From NCBI RefSeq assembly GCF_002835465.1, contig NZ_PIZM01000010.1:49669-113668 (forward strand): DNA of 64,000 bases, in the 5' to 3' direction. This document shows positions 26,863 to 34,319 of the stretch, one piece after another (positions within the stretch are counted from its first letter, which is position 1; every line of letters starts with the position of its first letter). The position numbers and the translations under genes are program-made. The notes under the pieces were generated by a model. It was not told the DNA's origin and searched no databases. It saw only the letters and a program-made list of their open reading frames with translations. This stretch comes from Psychromonas sp. psych-6C06. GTDB lineage: Bacteria; Pseudomonadota; Gammaproteobacteria; Enterobacterales; Psychromonadaceae.

Positions 26863-27240
26863 TCATGCCACCTCATTCATAAACAAACACGCATCAACCC
26901 AAGCGGTGCCGGCTTTAACCAACACATCAGCACGCTTACGGTTGATCTTCTTTTTTGCATCATAGCTCAACACCCTTGCTACATGGCTGGCATTGCCGTT
27001 ACTGAAATGATACGTCACGACCGCTTTGGCCATCTCTGCATCACGTACATTCAACTTTGCCAGAATGGCATCTATCTGCATTGCCTCATCATCGGTGATC
27101 ATAATATTTGGCTTCGTTATTTTAGCTGCGACCTCTTTAAACATCGGGCTTTCTCCGTAGCCATTCGGCACTGCACGCCCTACTCTTGCCCAGATAGACC
27201 ATTGAGATAACAACCAACATGTATTTGAATTTAACGACAT
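26863..27240 (-). CDS. Q-like late antiterminator
   Basis: 125 aa with GGAAG 6 bases before ATG. The start (LLSQWSIWARVGRAVPNGYGESPMF, in the family form LLxxWxxWxRxG ... SPMF) and the C-terminal AGTAWVDACLF match the short Q antiterminators of lambdoid phages. These load on RNA polymerase at the late promoter and let it pass terminators. Last gene of the cro-side operon, as in lambda. The late genes start 3 kb further on, past an inverted acyltransferase gene. Confidence 0.75.
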   Translation of the reverse strand: MSLNSNTCWLLSQWSIWARVGRAVPNGYGESPMFKEVAAKITKPNIMITDDEAMQIDAILAKLNVRDAEMAKAVVTYHFSNGNASHVARVLSYDAKKKINRKRADVLVKAGTAWVDACLFMNEVA

Positions 27241-27264
27241 CTACACTTCCTTTGTATGGTGACA

Positions 27265-27594
27265 TTACAACATTAACGAACGCGCAGTTGTCGTATGAAA
27301 ACAGTGGGCATCGCCCTTAAATACACCTTCGCAACCACCAGGCACAGGGCTATTACATTTTTCACACCCTTTTAACTGTGACAGGTCACGCTTTAGCTTT
27401 TCACTATCATTACGAATCAGCGTCGCAATATACTCATCACGCGAATATGCACCACGGACACCGCCACGGACTGAACAACCTTCATCAAGCAAAGCACGTT
27501 CATTAGCGGATAACTTCACCTCCACAACAATAATATCCATTAACTTCAACTTTTCACGTTGCTGTTGCTTACGCTCATTTACCGTTTTTGCCAT
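27265..27594 (-). CDS. Cys-rich phage protein of unknown function
   Basis: 109 aa. The N-terminal half (residues 1-65) is charged and helical, including LSANERALLDEG and SRDEYIATLIRND, resembling a ribbon-helix-helix-like segment. The C-terminal half has C-x2-C, GGC and AHCFH, which could bind zinc like nin-region proteins of lambdoid phages. It overlaps the preceding 58-aa gene by 16 bases and precedes Q. Function unknown. Confidence 0.65.
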   Translation of the reverse strand: MAKTVNERKQQQREKLKLMDIIVVEVKLSANERALLDEGCSVRGGVRGAYSRDEYIATLIRNDSEKLKRDLSQLKGCEKCNSPVPGGCEGVFKGDAHCFHTTTARSLML

Positions 27595-27755
27595 TGCTCA
27601 CGCTCCGCTTTTCGATTTCTAAAAATGATGCATAAATGGGTTTTTACCATCGCCTGATATGCCTTAGGGACCTCACTAATTGCCTGCTGTCGTTCAGCAA
27701 GCGTCTCAAGCCTGGCAATTCTATTCGCATGCTCTCGCGGTCTAGTTGTATGCAT
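27579..27755 (-). CDS. 58-aa helical phage protein
   Basis: Starts at ATG 27755, which overlaps the recombinase stop by four bases (ATGA). It is a mostly helical, Arg/Glu-rich small protein (NRIARLETLAERQQAISEVP) with no family recognised. Such small proteins between replication and antiterminator genes correspond to the lambda nin region in position. Confidence 0.6.
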   Translation of the reverse strand: MHTTRPREHANRIARLETLAERQQAISEVPKAYQAMVKTHLCIIFRNRKAEREQWQKR

Positions 27756-28957
27756 CACACCCACCCCTTAATCTCTTTTTTCAGTTGTTGCCCGAGTCCC
27801 TGTGTCATCAACCAATCATGGTATTTCACTAATGCATCACGCATTAAATGCGTTGCATGGGTGTGGATATAGGTTTTATCCATCTTATTTAACACATGGT
27901 TTAACAGCATTTCAGCCACCAAATAATCGATATCCAAATCCATCCATGCAGTACGTGCAAACTTACGCAGATCATGTGCACGCCACTCTCGGTCACTCAC
28001 ACGTTGCACAACATCGTTGGCCTGCTTTTCAGAAAGCCCCGCCACCGCGCCAGACTTAAAAATAAAACCCGCACGAGAGTCAGCATCGAAATCAGCTAAC
28101 AAGGTGAGCGCAACATAAGTTAACGGCAAAACATGATCAACTTTGGTTTTGGTATTCTCTTTGGGAATAAACCACGTGTTATTCTCCATATCGATATGCG
28201 ACCACTTAGCCAAGCGCGTTTCCCCGATACGTGTTCCGTGCAATAGCATCATCAACACAAAAGTACGTTCCATTTCATCGCAAGCCCCTAATTGCTCAGC
28301 AAGTTGCGCTACCGAATTCGCTTGTAATGCACAACTTTTAGGGATTATTTTGGCATCGGTAAAATCAGAAAACTGAATCTCAGAAATCGGATTAAGCGCG
28401 ATTAACTTCAACGTTCTCGCTTGCTTAAACGCCTTTTTCAAAACAGCCAAAATCAAACGCACCGTTGAAAGCTCGTAATCCTGTTGCAAAGGCCAAATCA
28501 ATTGCGTGTCGAGCACCGCATGGTCCAACTCATCAATCAACAAACTGCCAAGCTTGGGCATCAAATGCACCTTCACCACAGACTTTACAGAGGCCTTGCG
28601 CTTGCTTGACATAAAACGATTACACAACACACGCTTTACGTACCAATCAAGTAGCTCCCCAACTGACTCCCATTCAGGTAATACCACCGTTGAATGTGGA
28701 ACCAATGAATACTGTGTTAACAGCTCAGGGAAGTGTTTCATCACACTGGCCGTTTTCACTGCCGGATAATTACCTATTTTTTTCCACTGCGTTTTAGAAT
28801 TGCGATGCAACACCAAGTACCAAGAACCACTTCCATGCGCTCCATAACGAAAACGTAAATTGCCATGGCGAGTATCACGTAGCTGGCTCACAGCATCATC
28901 ACCCATGTAACGCTGAATTTGTGCTTCCGAAATACGCACTGCGCGGGTTTTGCTCAT
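27755..28957 (-). CDS. Second tyrosine recombinase, inside the replication operon
   Basis: 400 aa. All catalytic positions are present: Arg 243 (HGTRIGE), Lys 270 or 272, His 328 and Arg 331 (HDLR), His 354 and Tyr 363 (DKTYIHTH). Residues about 100-185 are a core-binding SAM-like domain. Unlike the integrase at 40461 it lacks a DUF4102 arm domain and it sits between the P-like gene (four-base overlap) and small nin-like genes. It is translated with the replication genes, so a role in replication intermediates, multimer resolution or an accessory inversion or excision event is more likely than prophage integration. Its target is not visible. Confidence 0.85.
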   Translation of the reverse strand: MSKTRAVRISEAQIQRYMGDDAVSQLRDTRHGNLRFRYGAHGSGSWYLVLHRNSKTQWKKIGNYPAVKTASVMKHFPELLTQYSLVPHSTVVLPEWESVGELLDWYVKRVLCNRFMSSKRKASVKSVVKVHLMPKLGSLLIDELDHAVLDTQLIWPLQQDYELSTVRLILAVLKKAFKQARTLKLIALNPISEIQFSDFTDAKIIPKSCALQANSVAQLAEQLGACDEMERTFVLMMLLHGTRIGETRLAKWSHIDMENNTWFIPKENTKTKVDHVLPLTYVALTLLADFDADSRAGFIFKSGAVAGLSEKQANDVVQRVSDREWRAHDLRKFARTAWMDLDIDYLVAEMLLNHVLNKMDKTYIHTHATHLMRDALVKYHDWLMTQGLGQQLKKEIKGWV

Positions 28958-29631
28958 AGCAAACCAACCAATTTTTTTAAATTTTTCGCATTTTCAATTG
29001 CCACAGCTTGCGGAACAGGGCGCGACTCCGGTACAGCTGAAATTGCCTTAGGAACATCAACATTTACATTTTCACCACGCATCACTCGGTTCACTAACAC
29101 CGTGTAATTACGATAAAACTCAGCGCGAGAGACCCGCTCATTTGCCGTTTTTAGCAGATGGCAAGTCGTATTTCTCACCGCTTCACGCACAGCCGCATGC
29201 GACCAATTCGCGGTAATATAACTTCCCAAATTCGCAATCGCTTCACGATACGCATCTTCACGACATGGCAAACCGTAATCTTCAGGCGTTGGCTTACACC
29301 AATCAACAAAAGTCCCCACCGATGGCCAATGTGGAGATTTACAAGCGCGTGCATGTTTCACCCCTAGCTTGAGTTGACTAATCGATTTAATACCGGCATC
29401 TAAAAAACCTTTTACCCAAGATTTTTTAGCATGATTTAGCGACTCTTCACTGGGGAACGTGTTGCGCCAAGCAGGGAAAATAGCCTGTAACTCAGCAAAC
29501 AGCGTATTCACCAACATCGTTGTTTCATGTGACAGCTTGCTCGGCAAAGCACTGCGTGGAGAACTCGCATGCACAGCATCAACAACCTGCATCGGCGTAG
29601 TGTGCTTCACCATGGTAGATAAATTTTGCAT
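28954..29631 (-). CDS. Replication protein P-like helicase loader
   Basis: 225 aa from ATG 29631 (a GTG 3 bases earlier is possible). The region ALFAELQAIFPAW-like LFAELQAIFPAWRNTF and SPHWPSVGTFVDWCKP (about residues 45-62 and 100-115) are characteristic of lambda P proteins, which bring host DnaB helicase to the origin. It overlaps the O-like gene by four bases. C-terminal 60 residues are basic and helical. Confidence 0.85.
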   Translation of the reverse strand: MQNLSTMVKHTTPMQVVDAVHASSPRSALPSKLSHETTMLVNTLFAELQAIFPAWRNTFPSEESLNHAKKSWVKGFLDAGIKSISQLKLGVKHARACKSPHWPSVGTFVDWCKPTPEDYGLPCREDAYREAIANLGSYITANWSHAAVREAVRNTTCHLLKTANERVSRAEFYRNYTVLVNRVMRGENVNVDVPKAISAVPESRPVPQAVAIENAKNLKKLVGLL

Positions 29632-30503
29632 CACAACACCCCCAAATCTTCAGACCAACGCGTATCACCAGAGTGGAAATTGGCAGGTTGGTTCATCGAT
29701 TGTTGCTTTTGAGCAACGGGGATAGGCGTTCTCCAATGCTTCTCTCGAATAAATTTAGTCAGACCTTTCACGAACTGGCCGTTCGCATAGGTTGCCCATT
29801 GGGGGTCAGAAACGCTTGCAGACTCCAACCAAATCAAAATATTTTCAGCATCACAATCTTTCAAATTTTCCTTTTGCCAAATCTTCCAAAGCTGACTGGA
29901 AGTACCACCTCGGCGATGCGCTGGATACAGATCAAAAATAGCCTGAATATACTTCGGTTTTTTAGCGCGTTTTTTAACTGACGGTTCTATTGATGGTTCT
30001 ATTGATGGTTCTATTGATGGTTCTATGATGGTTCTGGGTGATCCTGTGACACTAGGTCGTGTCGTTAGGATCACTAGGTCGGGTGATCCTGTGACACTAG
30101 GGGGGTGATCCTCTGCCACCACCTCACCTAGTGTCAAATTGTCACTAGGTGCTATTTTTTCATCCTGTTCACGCTCTGCTTTTTTCGCTAATTTCAGCGC
30201 TTCTTTTTTAGCTGTTAGCGAACTAATATCACCTTGATTAATCGTTAACTGGAACATGTTCGATTTATTAAAATGAATCCCACCTTTTCTGTGCTTTTTA
30301 ATTAAAAAGCCCGTAAGTATGAGGTCATCAACATGACGCATCACCGTTCTACGGTCCATTTCACACTGTTCAGCAAGGTAGTTGTAACTTGGCCAACAAA
30401 ACCCCTCGTCGTTGGCATTATCAGCCAATTTCACTAACACTAATTTACGAGAAGCATTAGCAAGCTTTACCTGCCAAGCTTGCGCCATTAACAAAACACT
30501 CAT
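29631..30503 (-). CDS. Replication initiator O-like protein
   Basis: 290 aa. Residues about 5-80 form a winged helix-turn-helix (WPSYNYLAEQCEMDRRTVMRHVDDL). A repetitive linker (EPSI four times, SVTGSP twice) around residues 140-175 is encoded by the iteron array. The C-terminal part (IQAIFDLYPAHRRGGTSSQLWKIW) resembles phage replication proteins that contact P. It binds the origin within its own gene, as in lambda. Four-base overlaps link it to neighbours on both sides. Confidence 0.85.
   Translation of the reverse strand: MSVLLMAQAWQVKLANASRKLVLVKLADNANDEGFCWPSYNYLAEQCEMDRRTVMRHVDDLILTGFLIKKHRKGGIHFNKSNMFQLTINQGDISSLTAKKEALKLAKKAEREQDEKIAPSDNLTLGEVVAEDHPPSVTGSPDLVILTTRPSVTGSPRTIIEPSIEPSIEPSIEPSVKKRAKKPKYIQAIFDLYPAHRRGGTSSQLWKIWQKENLKDCDAENILIWLESASVSDPQWATYANGQFVKGLTKFIREKHWRTPIPVAQKQQSMNQPANFHSGDTRWSEDLGVL
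29983..30151. other. Phage replication origin (iteron array within O gene)
   Basis: Tandem 12-base repeats ggttctattgat start at 29983, 29995 and 30007, with a shortened copy at 30019. A 21-base direct repeat (first bases gggtgatcctgtgac) lies at 30036-30056 and 30081-30101, with a partial copy at 30103. The core CACTAGG appears five times: 30050, 30072, 30095, 30127 (reverse) and 30143. The last two form an inverted repeat CACCTAGTG/CACTAGGTG. Such clustering inside an initiator gene matches lambda ori. Confidence 0.85.
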
Positions 30504-30841
30504 TCAATCGCCCCTTGTCGCCCAAACTGCATCAATTTAAGCACCTCCAAACGCTCAACCAACTCATCAACCTGTTCAGGGCTCGTCAAAAACAACTCTG
30601 CACGACCTGCACGACCACTAATTGACAAACGTACTCCATTACACTGCCGTGTTTGTCCGACACGTAAATTGGCTTTTACAGGCTCCTTTGCAAGAAACTG
30701 AACGCAACCAATTGCAATATCTGAAAAACGGGTATAATCTCCACTTACTTCCTTAACGACCGTGGTTGGTGTTTTGGTAAGTATCGAATGGCCCTGTTCC
30801 CGCAGGGCTTTTTCATTTTTACAACCGCTGTTATCGCTCAT
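30500..30841 (-). CDS. Phage protein between CII-like and O-like genes
   Basis: 113 aa, not recognised. Residues about 40-112 look like a compact alpha/beta domain (SDIAIGCVQFLAKEPVKANL, RLSISGRAGRAELFLTSPEQVDELVERL). Four-base overlaps at both ends place it within one translational unit with the CII-like and O-like genes. A DNA-binding role is only a guess from place. Confidence 0.6.
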   Translation of the reverse strand: MSDNSGCKNEKALREQGHSILTKTPTTVVKEVSGDYTRFSDIAIGCVQFLAKEPVKANLRVGQTRQCNGVRLSISGRAGRAELFLTSPEQVDELVERLEVLKLMQFGRQGAIE

Positions 30842-31272
30842 ACTCTTTGCCCCTTTCGACTTTCAACCGAGACCAACAACACATTTAATGAATCGATCGC
30901 CTCTCTGATCTCCTTAACGGTCATAGAGCACTCTCTCGCACTCATAAACCCATCATTGACCACATTCGGAATAACCCGGGCAACATCGCCAACTTCTGCC
31001 ATCACCAACATCATCGCTTGCGAAATTGCTTGTGGTTGCTCAGTCATCGGCACCAATTTAACGCCATGTGAATTAGCCAACACATGCAACGGAGTTAAAT
31101 CCCCCGTGCAAGCACACATCGCATCAAGCTCAGCTACCGATAATTTCGCAGTGCTATTCGTTGGGCAAAGCTTATTGCGTAAACTTTGCTCATTCAGTGC
31201 CATCATTTTTGCTAATCGAGGCACACCAAATTCATGTGCACAACGATGCACTTCAATCTCTAACGCATTCAT
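30838..31272 (-). CDS. CII-like phage regulator
   Basis: 144 aa with AAGGGAAC just upstream of the ATG. The N-terminus (LEIEVHRCAHEFGVPRLAKMM followed by NEQSLRNKLCP) is an HTH like the CP76/CII family of phage regulators. The rest is helical and could oligomerise. First gene after cro in the rightward-equivalent operon, exactly where lambda has cII. Likely decides between lysis and lysogeny by activating repressor or integrase expression; targets not read. Confidence 0.72.
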   Translation of the reverse strand: MNALEIEVHRCAHEFGVPRLAKMMALNEQSLRNKLCPTNSTAKLSVAELDAMCACTGDLTPLHVLANSHGVKLVPMTEQPQAISQAMMLVMAEVGDVARVIPNVVNDGFMSARECSMTVKEIREAIDSLNVLLVSVESRKGQRV

Positions 31273-31327
31273 TTTGTTCCCTTTTGTTTGCTTTTTCTGA
31301 AATCAAATAGTTACGAATAATGGAATG

Positions 31328-31528
31328 TTAATTATTATTCTCATGGTCTTTGAGGAGTTCATTGACTGAGACTTTATGATTTGTTGCTTTAGCGACAGAC
31401 CTAATGTGCTTAGCCGGTAATCTCCCACGATGGATCCAATTCCATACAGACGCTTGTTTAACGCCAAGGATGTCAGCAACATTTGTTTGAGTGCCGATAA
31501 TATCGACGGCCTTTTCTATTGCTTTCAT
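31328..31528 (-). CDS. Cro-like repressor (YdaS/Cro family)
   Basis: 66 aa from ATG 31528 with AAGGA 7 bases upstream; earlier in-frame starts lie in the promoter. IEKAVDIIGTQTNVADILGVKQASVWNWIHRGRLP is a Cro/YdaS-type helix-turn-helix (seen as IIGTQTNVADILGV and QASVWNWIHRGRLP). It is divergent from cI across about 90 bases containing shared operators. It should repress cI transcription and its own promoter during lytic growth. Confidence 0.85.
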   Translation of the reverse strand: MKAIEKAVDIIGTQTNVADILGVKQASVWNWIHRGRLPAKHIRSVAKATNHKVSVNELLKDHENNN

Positions 31529-31547
31529 GCAGATTCCTTTTTTAAAT

Positions 31548-31606
31548 ATAGCTTTATGTGTATTTAGCAACACATTAAGCTATTTGTCAACAACACAAAA
31601 TGTTGT
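31548..31606. promoter_or_regulatory. PR promoter and OR-type operators
   Basis: Minus-strand promoter for cro: -35 TTGACA (31585-31590), 18-base spacer, -10 TAAATA (31561-31566). Operator-like motifs: ATAGCTTTATGTGTAT at 31548-31563, its inverted partner (reverse of ATAGCTTAATGTGTTG) at 31568-31583 inside the spacer, and a palindrome around caacacaaaatgttg at 31591-31605 towards cI. The same motif occurs at 34121 and 34145. Confidence 0.75.
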
Positions 31607-31618
31607 AATGATGTGTAT

Positions 31619-32245
31619 ATGGATATAAGTAAACGAATAAAAGACCGAAGAAAAGATATAGGGCTGTCTCAAGAAGAGTTGGCAGAGCGCGTAGGCGTGT
31701 CACAAAATGCTATTCATAAACTTGAAGATGGCACGACTAAAAAACCTAGGAAAATATTTGAACTAGCAAAAGTTTTAAAATGTGATCCAGAATGGTTATT
31801 GAATGGGATAGCTCCAAAGCATTCAGAGTCAAACCTAATTACCCCAATAAATAAACTATCAGGGCTGTATCCGCTTATCGATTGGGTACAAGCCGGTAAC
31901 TTTACCGCGATAGCAGAAATTCACCCAAGCGATGCAGAGCACTACCCCTGCCCAGTAAAATGCTCAGACCAAACATTCCTGCTCAAAGTGCGAGGCCAAA
32001 GTATGGCCGGCACCTTTAACGAAGGTGAATTGATATTTGTTGACCCTGAAGTAGAAGCGATCAACGGTAAATATGTCGTAGCACGGCTAGATGATGAAAA
32101 TGAAGCGACTCTTAAACAGCTCATCATCGAAGGTGGCGAACGCTATCTAAAAGCAACGAATCCAGACTGGCCCAACAAAATATTACCGATCAACGGAAAC
32201 TGCACTATTGTGGGTGTGGTTGTTTTTGCTGGTAGATTGTTTTGA
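31619..32245 (+). CDS. CI-type repressor with S24 self-cleavage domain
   Basis: 208 aa from ATG 31619. Residues 5-60 are an HTH_3 DNA-binding domain (LSQEELAERVGVSQNAIHKLE). Residues about 85-205 are a LexA/S24 domain with the cleavage site Ala 92-Gly 93 (WVQAGNF), Ser 128 (GQSMAG) and Lys 166 (ATLKQL). DNA damage would trigger RecA-aided self-cleavage and induction. No Shine-Dalgarno precedes the ATG, so the message may be nearly leaderless, as for lambda cI. A TTG-started gene overlaps the stop. Confidence 0.92.
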   Translation: MDISKRIKDRRKDIGLSQEELAERVGVSQNAIHKLEDGTTKKPRKIFELAKVLKCDPEWLLNGIAPKHSESNLITPINKLSGLYPLIDWVQAGNFTAIAEIHPSDAEHYPCPVKCSDQTFLLKVRGQSMAGTFNEGELIFVDPEVEAINGKYVVARLDDENEATLKQLIIEGGERYLKATNPDWPNKILPINGNCTIVGVVVFAGRLF

Positions 32246-33171
32246 ACACAGCACACCTACCCTTTAAGCCTAAGAATATAAATGGTAGGTTTCACCTTAC
32301 AGCTCCCCAATCGCTTTGTATTTATGGGGATGACATATCAGAAACATTGAAATATTTGTCCATTATTGGTGACTTTACAGTTAATAAAGGGCAACCTTTA
32401 CACTTAGACTTCAGTGAAGTACTCAAGCTTACAGCAGCTGCTTCTGTCATGTTATTTGCAGAAATTACACGAGCTCAGTTAGCAACAAACAAAAGCGACA
32501 TCATTACCATCTCTCCACCAACAGATAAAACTCAAAGAAGAATTTTTATTGGCTCAGGTTTATTTAAAGCGATTAAGCCAGGAGGTGAAAGTAAATTAGA
32601 AAATTTAGTCCTAAGTAAAAATATATATCAGTCTGGAATTGATCCTGCTAAGTTTTCACTGTCGGTACTAGAGCAAATTAAGTCTTCTGGCATCAACTTA
32701 TCTCCCCACCATAAAAGAATATTTTCTAGGGGTGTTCAAGAAGCTATGTTAAATGTAATACATCATGCTTATGATGGATTTTCTTCAGATCCACTGACAG
32801 GTATAGGAAGACGATGGTGGCATGCTATAATCGTTAATAGAGAAAAAAATAGAATTGCATTTATTATTTACGATAAAGGTCAAGGCATTGCTAACTCGAT
32901 GAGCGCCAGCACATCTTTGCCTCTTTTCAATCACGGCGAGTGCATTAAACATGTGTTGCCTAGAGGAGTGAGTCGATTTACTGATCAGCCAGAACGTGGA
33001 AAAGGGACACAAGACATTCTACAAGTAACTGAAATTGAAGATAACTCTATGATCGTAATTTATAGCGACCACGGTCGCTATATGGAAGATAAAAAAACAG
33101 GATTAAGCGAATGCTTACACATGAAATGCAGTGTACATGGTACACTTATTGAGTGGCAATTCCCTTTATGA
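32242..33171 (+). CDS. STAS-like / HATPase (GHKL) fusion in the rex position
   Basis: 309 aa, start TTG 32242 overlapping the cI stop (TTGA); no other in-frame start precedes the first domain. Residues about 35-115 have a STAS/MlaB pattern (LHLDFSEVLKLTAAASVML). Residues about 155-300 are a GHKL ATPase: N-box EAMLNVIHHAY (Asn 171), G1 YDKGQG (Asp 211), G2 RGKGTQD (about 252-257). This is the anti-sigma kinase type of fold (SpoIIAB/RsbW-like), not a sensor kinase: no HisKA region. Expressed with cI in the lysogen. Partner genes follow with overlaps. Superinfection defence is an inference. Confidence 0.8.
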   Translation: MNTAHLPFKPKNINGRFHLTAPQSLCIYGDDISETLKYLSIIGDFTVNKGQPLHLDFSEVLKLTAAASVMLFAEITRAQLATNKSDIITISPPTDKTQRRIFIGSGLFKAIKPGGESKLENLVLSKNIYQSGIDPAKFSLSVLEQIKSSGINLSPHHKRIFSRGVQEAMLNVIHHAYDGFSSDPLTGIGRRWWHAIIVNREKNRIAFIIYDKGQGIANSMSASTSLPLFNHGECIKHVLPRGVSRFTDQPERGKGTQDILQVTEIEDNSMIVIYSDHGRYMEDKKTGLSECLHMKCSVHGTLIEWQFPL

Positions 33172-33515
33172 GATATAATATGATATACAACTTAGCCAAA
33201 GAATTTACCCCTACACCATTCGGAAGGTATATTTCCGACGGCCCTAAAAGCGCCGAAAAATTCAGGTCTATATTGATCCCTCTATTAAATGAGTGCCATA
33301 AAAAAAATGAAACGTTAACTATTGACTTAGATGATGTTCCAATCGGTATAGGCTCATCATTTTTAGAAGAAACTTTCGGTGGAGTTATTAGAGAAAAAGA
33401 GTTCAATGAGCATCAACTTAGCGAAATACTTATAATTAAATCTAACGAAGATAAGAGCTACATTGATGAAATTAGAGAATATATTAGAGAAGCACAGAAG
33501 GTAATAAATCAATAA
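33168..33515 (+). CDS. DUF4325 STAS-like protein
   Basis: 115 aa from ATG 33168, which overlaps the preceding stop by four bases (ATGA). A GTG at 33153 is a weaker option. The pattern NLAKEFTPTPFGRYISDGPKSAEKFR, TLTIDLDDVPIGIGSSFLEETFGG (short segments FGRYISDGPKS and GSSFLEETFGG are the key ones) is that of DUF4325, a STAS-related domain often coded beside ATP-binding proteins. Probably the substrate or partner of the HATPase protein upstream. Confidence 0.8.
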   Translation: MRYNMIYNLAKEFTPTPFGRYISDGPKSAEKFRSILIPLLNECHKKNETLTIDLDDVPIGIGSSFLEETFGGVIREKEFNEHQLSEILIIKSNEDKSYIDEIREYIREAQKVINQ

Positions 33516-33970
33516 TGACTTGGTTAATTGCTCTGGCACCATCTATCGTATCCGCTAGTCTAGTGCTCATTGGTTGGAAGGTGCTGTATGGAAATGCTAA
33601 AAGAATTTCCTCTCGTAGCGAAACACATGCTTTATACCAGCAAGCAAGTACATTACTTTACGATATTGAAGAATTATCTGAAGGGTTTTGGTTAAAGGGG
33701 AACTACAACGACAGTCCATCAACTTTTGAAATGCTTGCTCTAAATAAAATTAAACGTTTAAATCAAATTCTGTCGAGATTAAAGCAAAGAGATATTCCAT
33801 TAGATATTACAGCTTTTGTTTTGAGGCGAGTCTGTACATTGCATTCATACTCTATCCAAAAGCAGAGTGAAAATGAAAAAAGATTACATTTAGAAAGTAC
33901 GCATACACAATTAAATGAAATCGAACAAAAAATATCAGATTCGATTTTAAAAAAATATCCCCATTCATAA
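33515..33970 (+). CDS. Membrane-anchored helical protein of the rex-position module
   Basis: 151 aa. One N-terminal transmembrane segment (LIALAPSIVSASLVLIGWKVL) is followed by a helical cytoplasmic domain (residues 30-148) with coiled-coil heptads, including RLHLESTHTQLNEIEQKISD. The ATG shares one base with the preceding TAA. It is the last gene before a terminator, so cI and these three genes form one operon. A membrane effector, like RexB, is a reasonable but untested idea. Confidence 0.65.
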   Translation: MTWLIALAPSIVSASLVLIGWKVLYGNAKRISSRSETHALYQQASTLLYDIEELSEGFWLKGNYNDSPSTFEMLALNKIKRLNQILSRLKQRDIPLDITAFVLRRVCTLHSYSIQKQSENEKRLHLESTHTQLNEIEQKISDSILKKYPHS

Positions 33971-33990
33971 GTACAATGCTAAATTTCAAC

Positions 33991-34014
33991 CAAAGGGCTT
34001 AACCGCCCTTTTTT
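33991..34014 (+). terminator. Terminator of the cI operon
   Basis: Stem AAGGGC/GCCCTT (33993-33998, 34005-34010) with a 6-base loop and then TTTT. Ends the cI-STAS/HATPase-DUF4325-membrane protein operon. Confidence 0.8.
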
Positions 34015-34120
34015 CATGCCTAAATCCTCCTCACAAAGCAACTTCAACGCATATTTCCTATAAATTTTTTCAATAAATTTACGTGACAAACCTCAAAAAA
34101 CACATTTATTAAAAATTAAT

Positions 34121-34163
34121 ATAGCTTTTTGTGTTGATCAAATTATAGCTAAATGTGTATATT
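34121..34163 (+). promoter_or_regulatory. PL-like promoter and operators
   Basis: Plus-strand promoter: -35 TTGATC (34134-34139), 18-base spacer, -10 TATATT (34158-34163). Operator motifs ATAGCTTTTTGTGTTG (34121-34136) and ATAGCTAAATGTGTAT (34145-34160) match those at PR; the second lies in the spacer, as at PR. It would drive the operon 34196-37130 and be repressed by CI. Confidence 0.72.
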
Positions 34164-34195
34164 GTAAAAACACCAACCACACAAAGGGAAACATC

Positions 34196-34318
34196 ATGCA
34201 ACGAATCACAACTGAAATTGAAGTTAAATTGGTAAAGCAAGCCGTTCAATATAACAAACAAGCGCTGTTAAAACTGCTTGCACCCAAACACGGTAAAGTT
34301 ATTCGAGGGGAGGATTAA
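34196..34318 (+). CDS. 40-aa first protein of the pL-like operon
   Basis: A short frame from ATG 34196 with AAAGGG 8 bases upstream, reading MQRITTEIEVKLVKQAVQYN ... KVIRGED. It is helical and basic. The stop lies just before the next ATG (34320), and the next gene's strong ribosome site GAGGA lies in its last codons. Its place matches lambda N, but size and sequence do not identify it. No known family recognised. Confidence 0.6.
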   Translation: MQRITTEIEVKLVKQAVQYNKQALLKLLAPKHGKVIRGED

Positions 34319-34319
34319 T

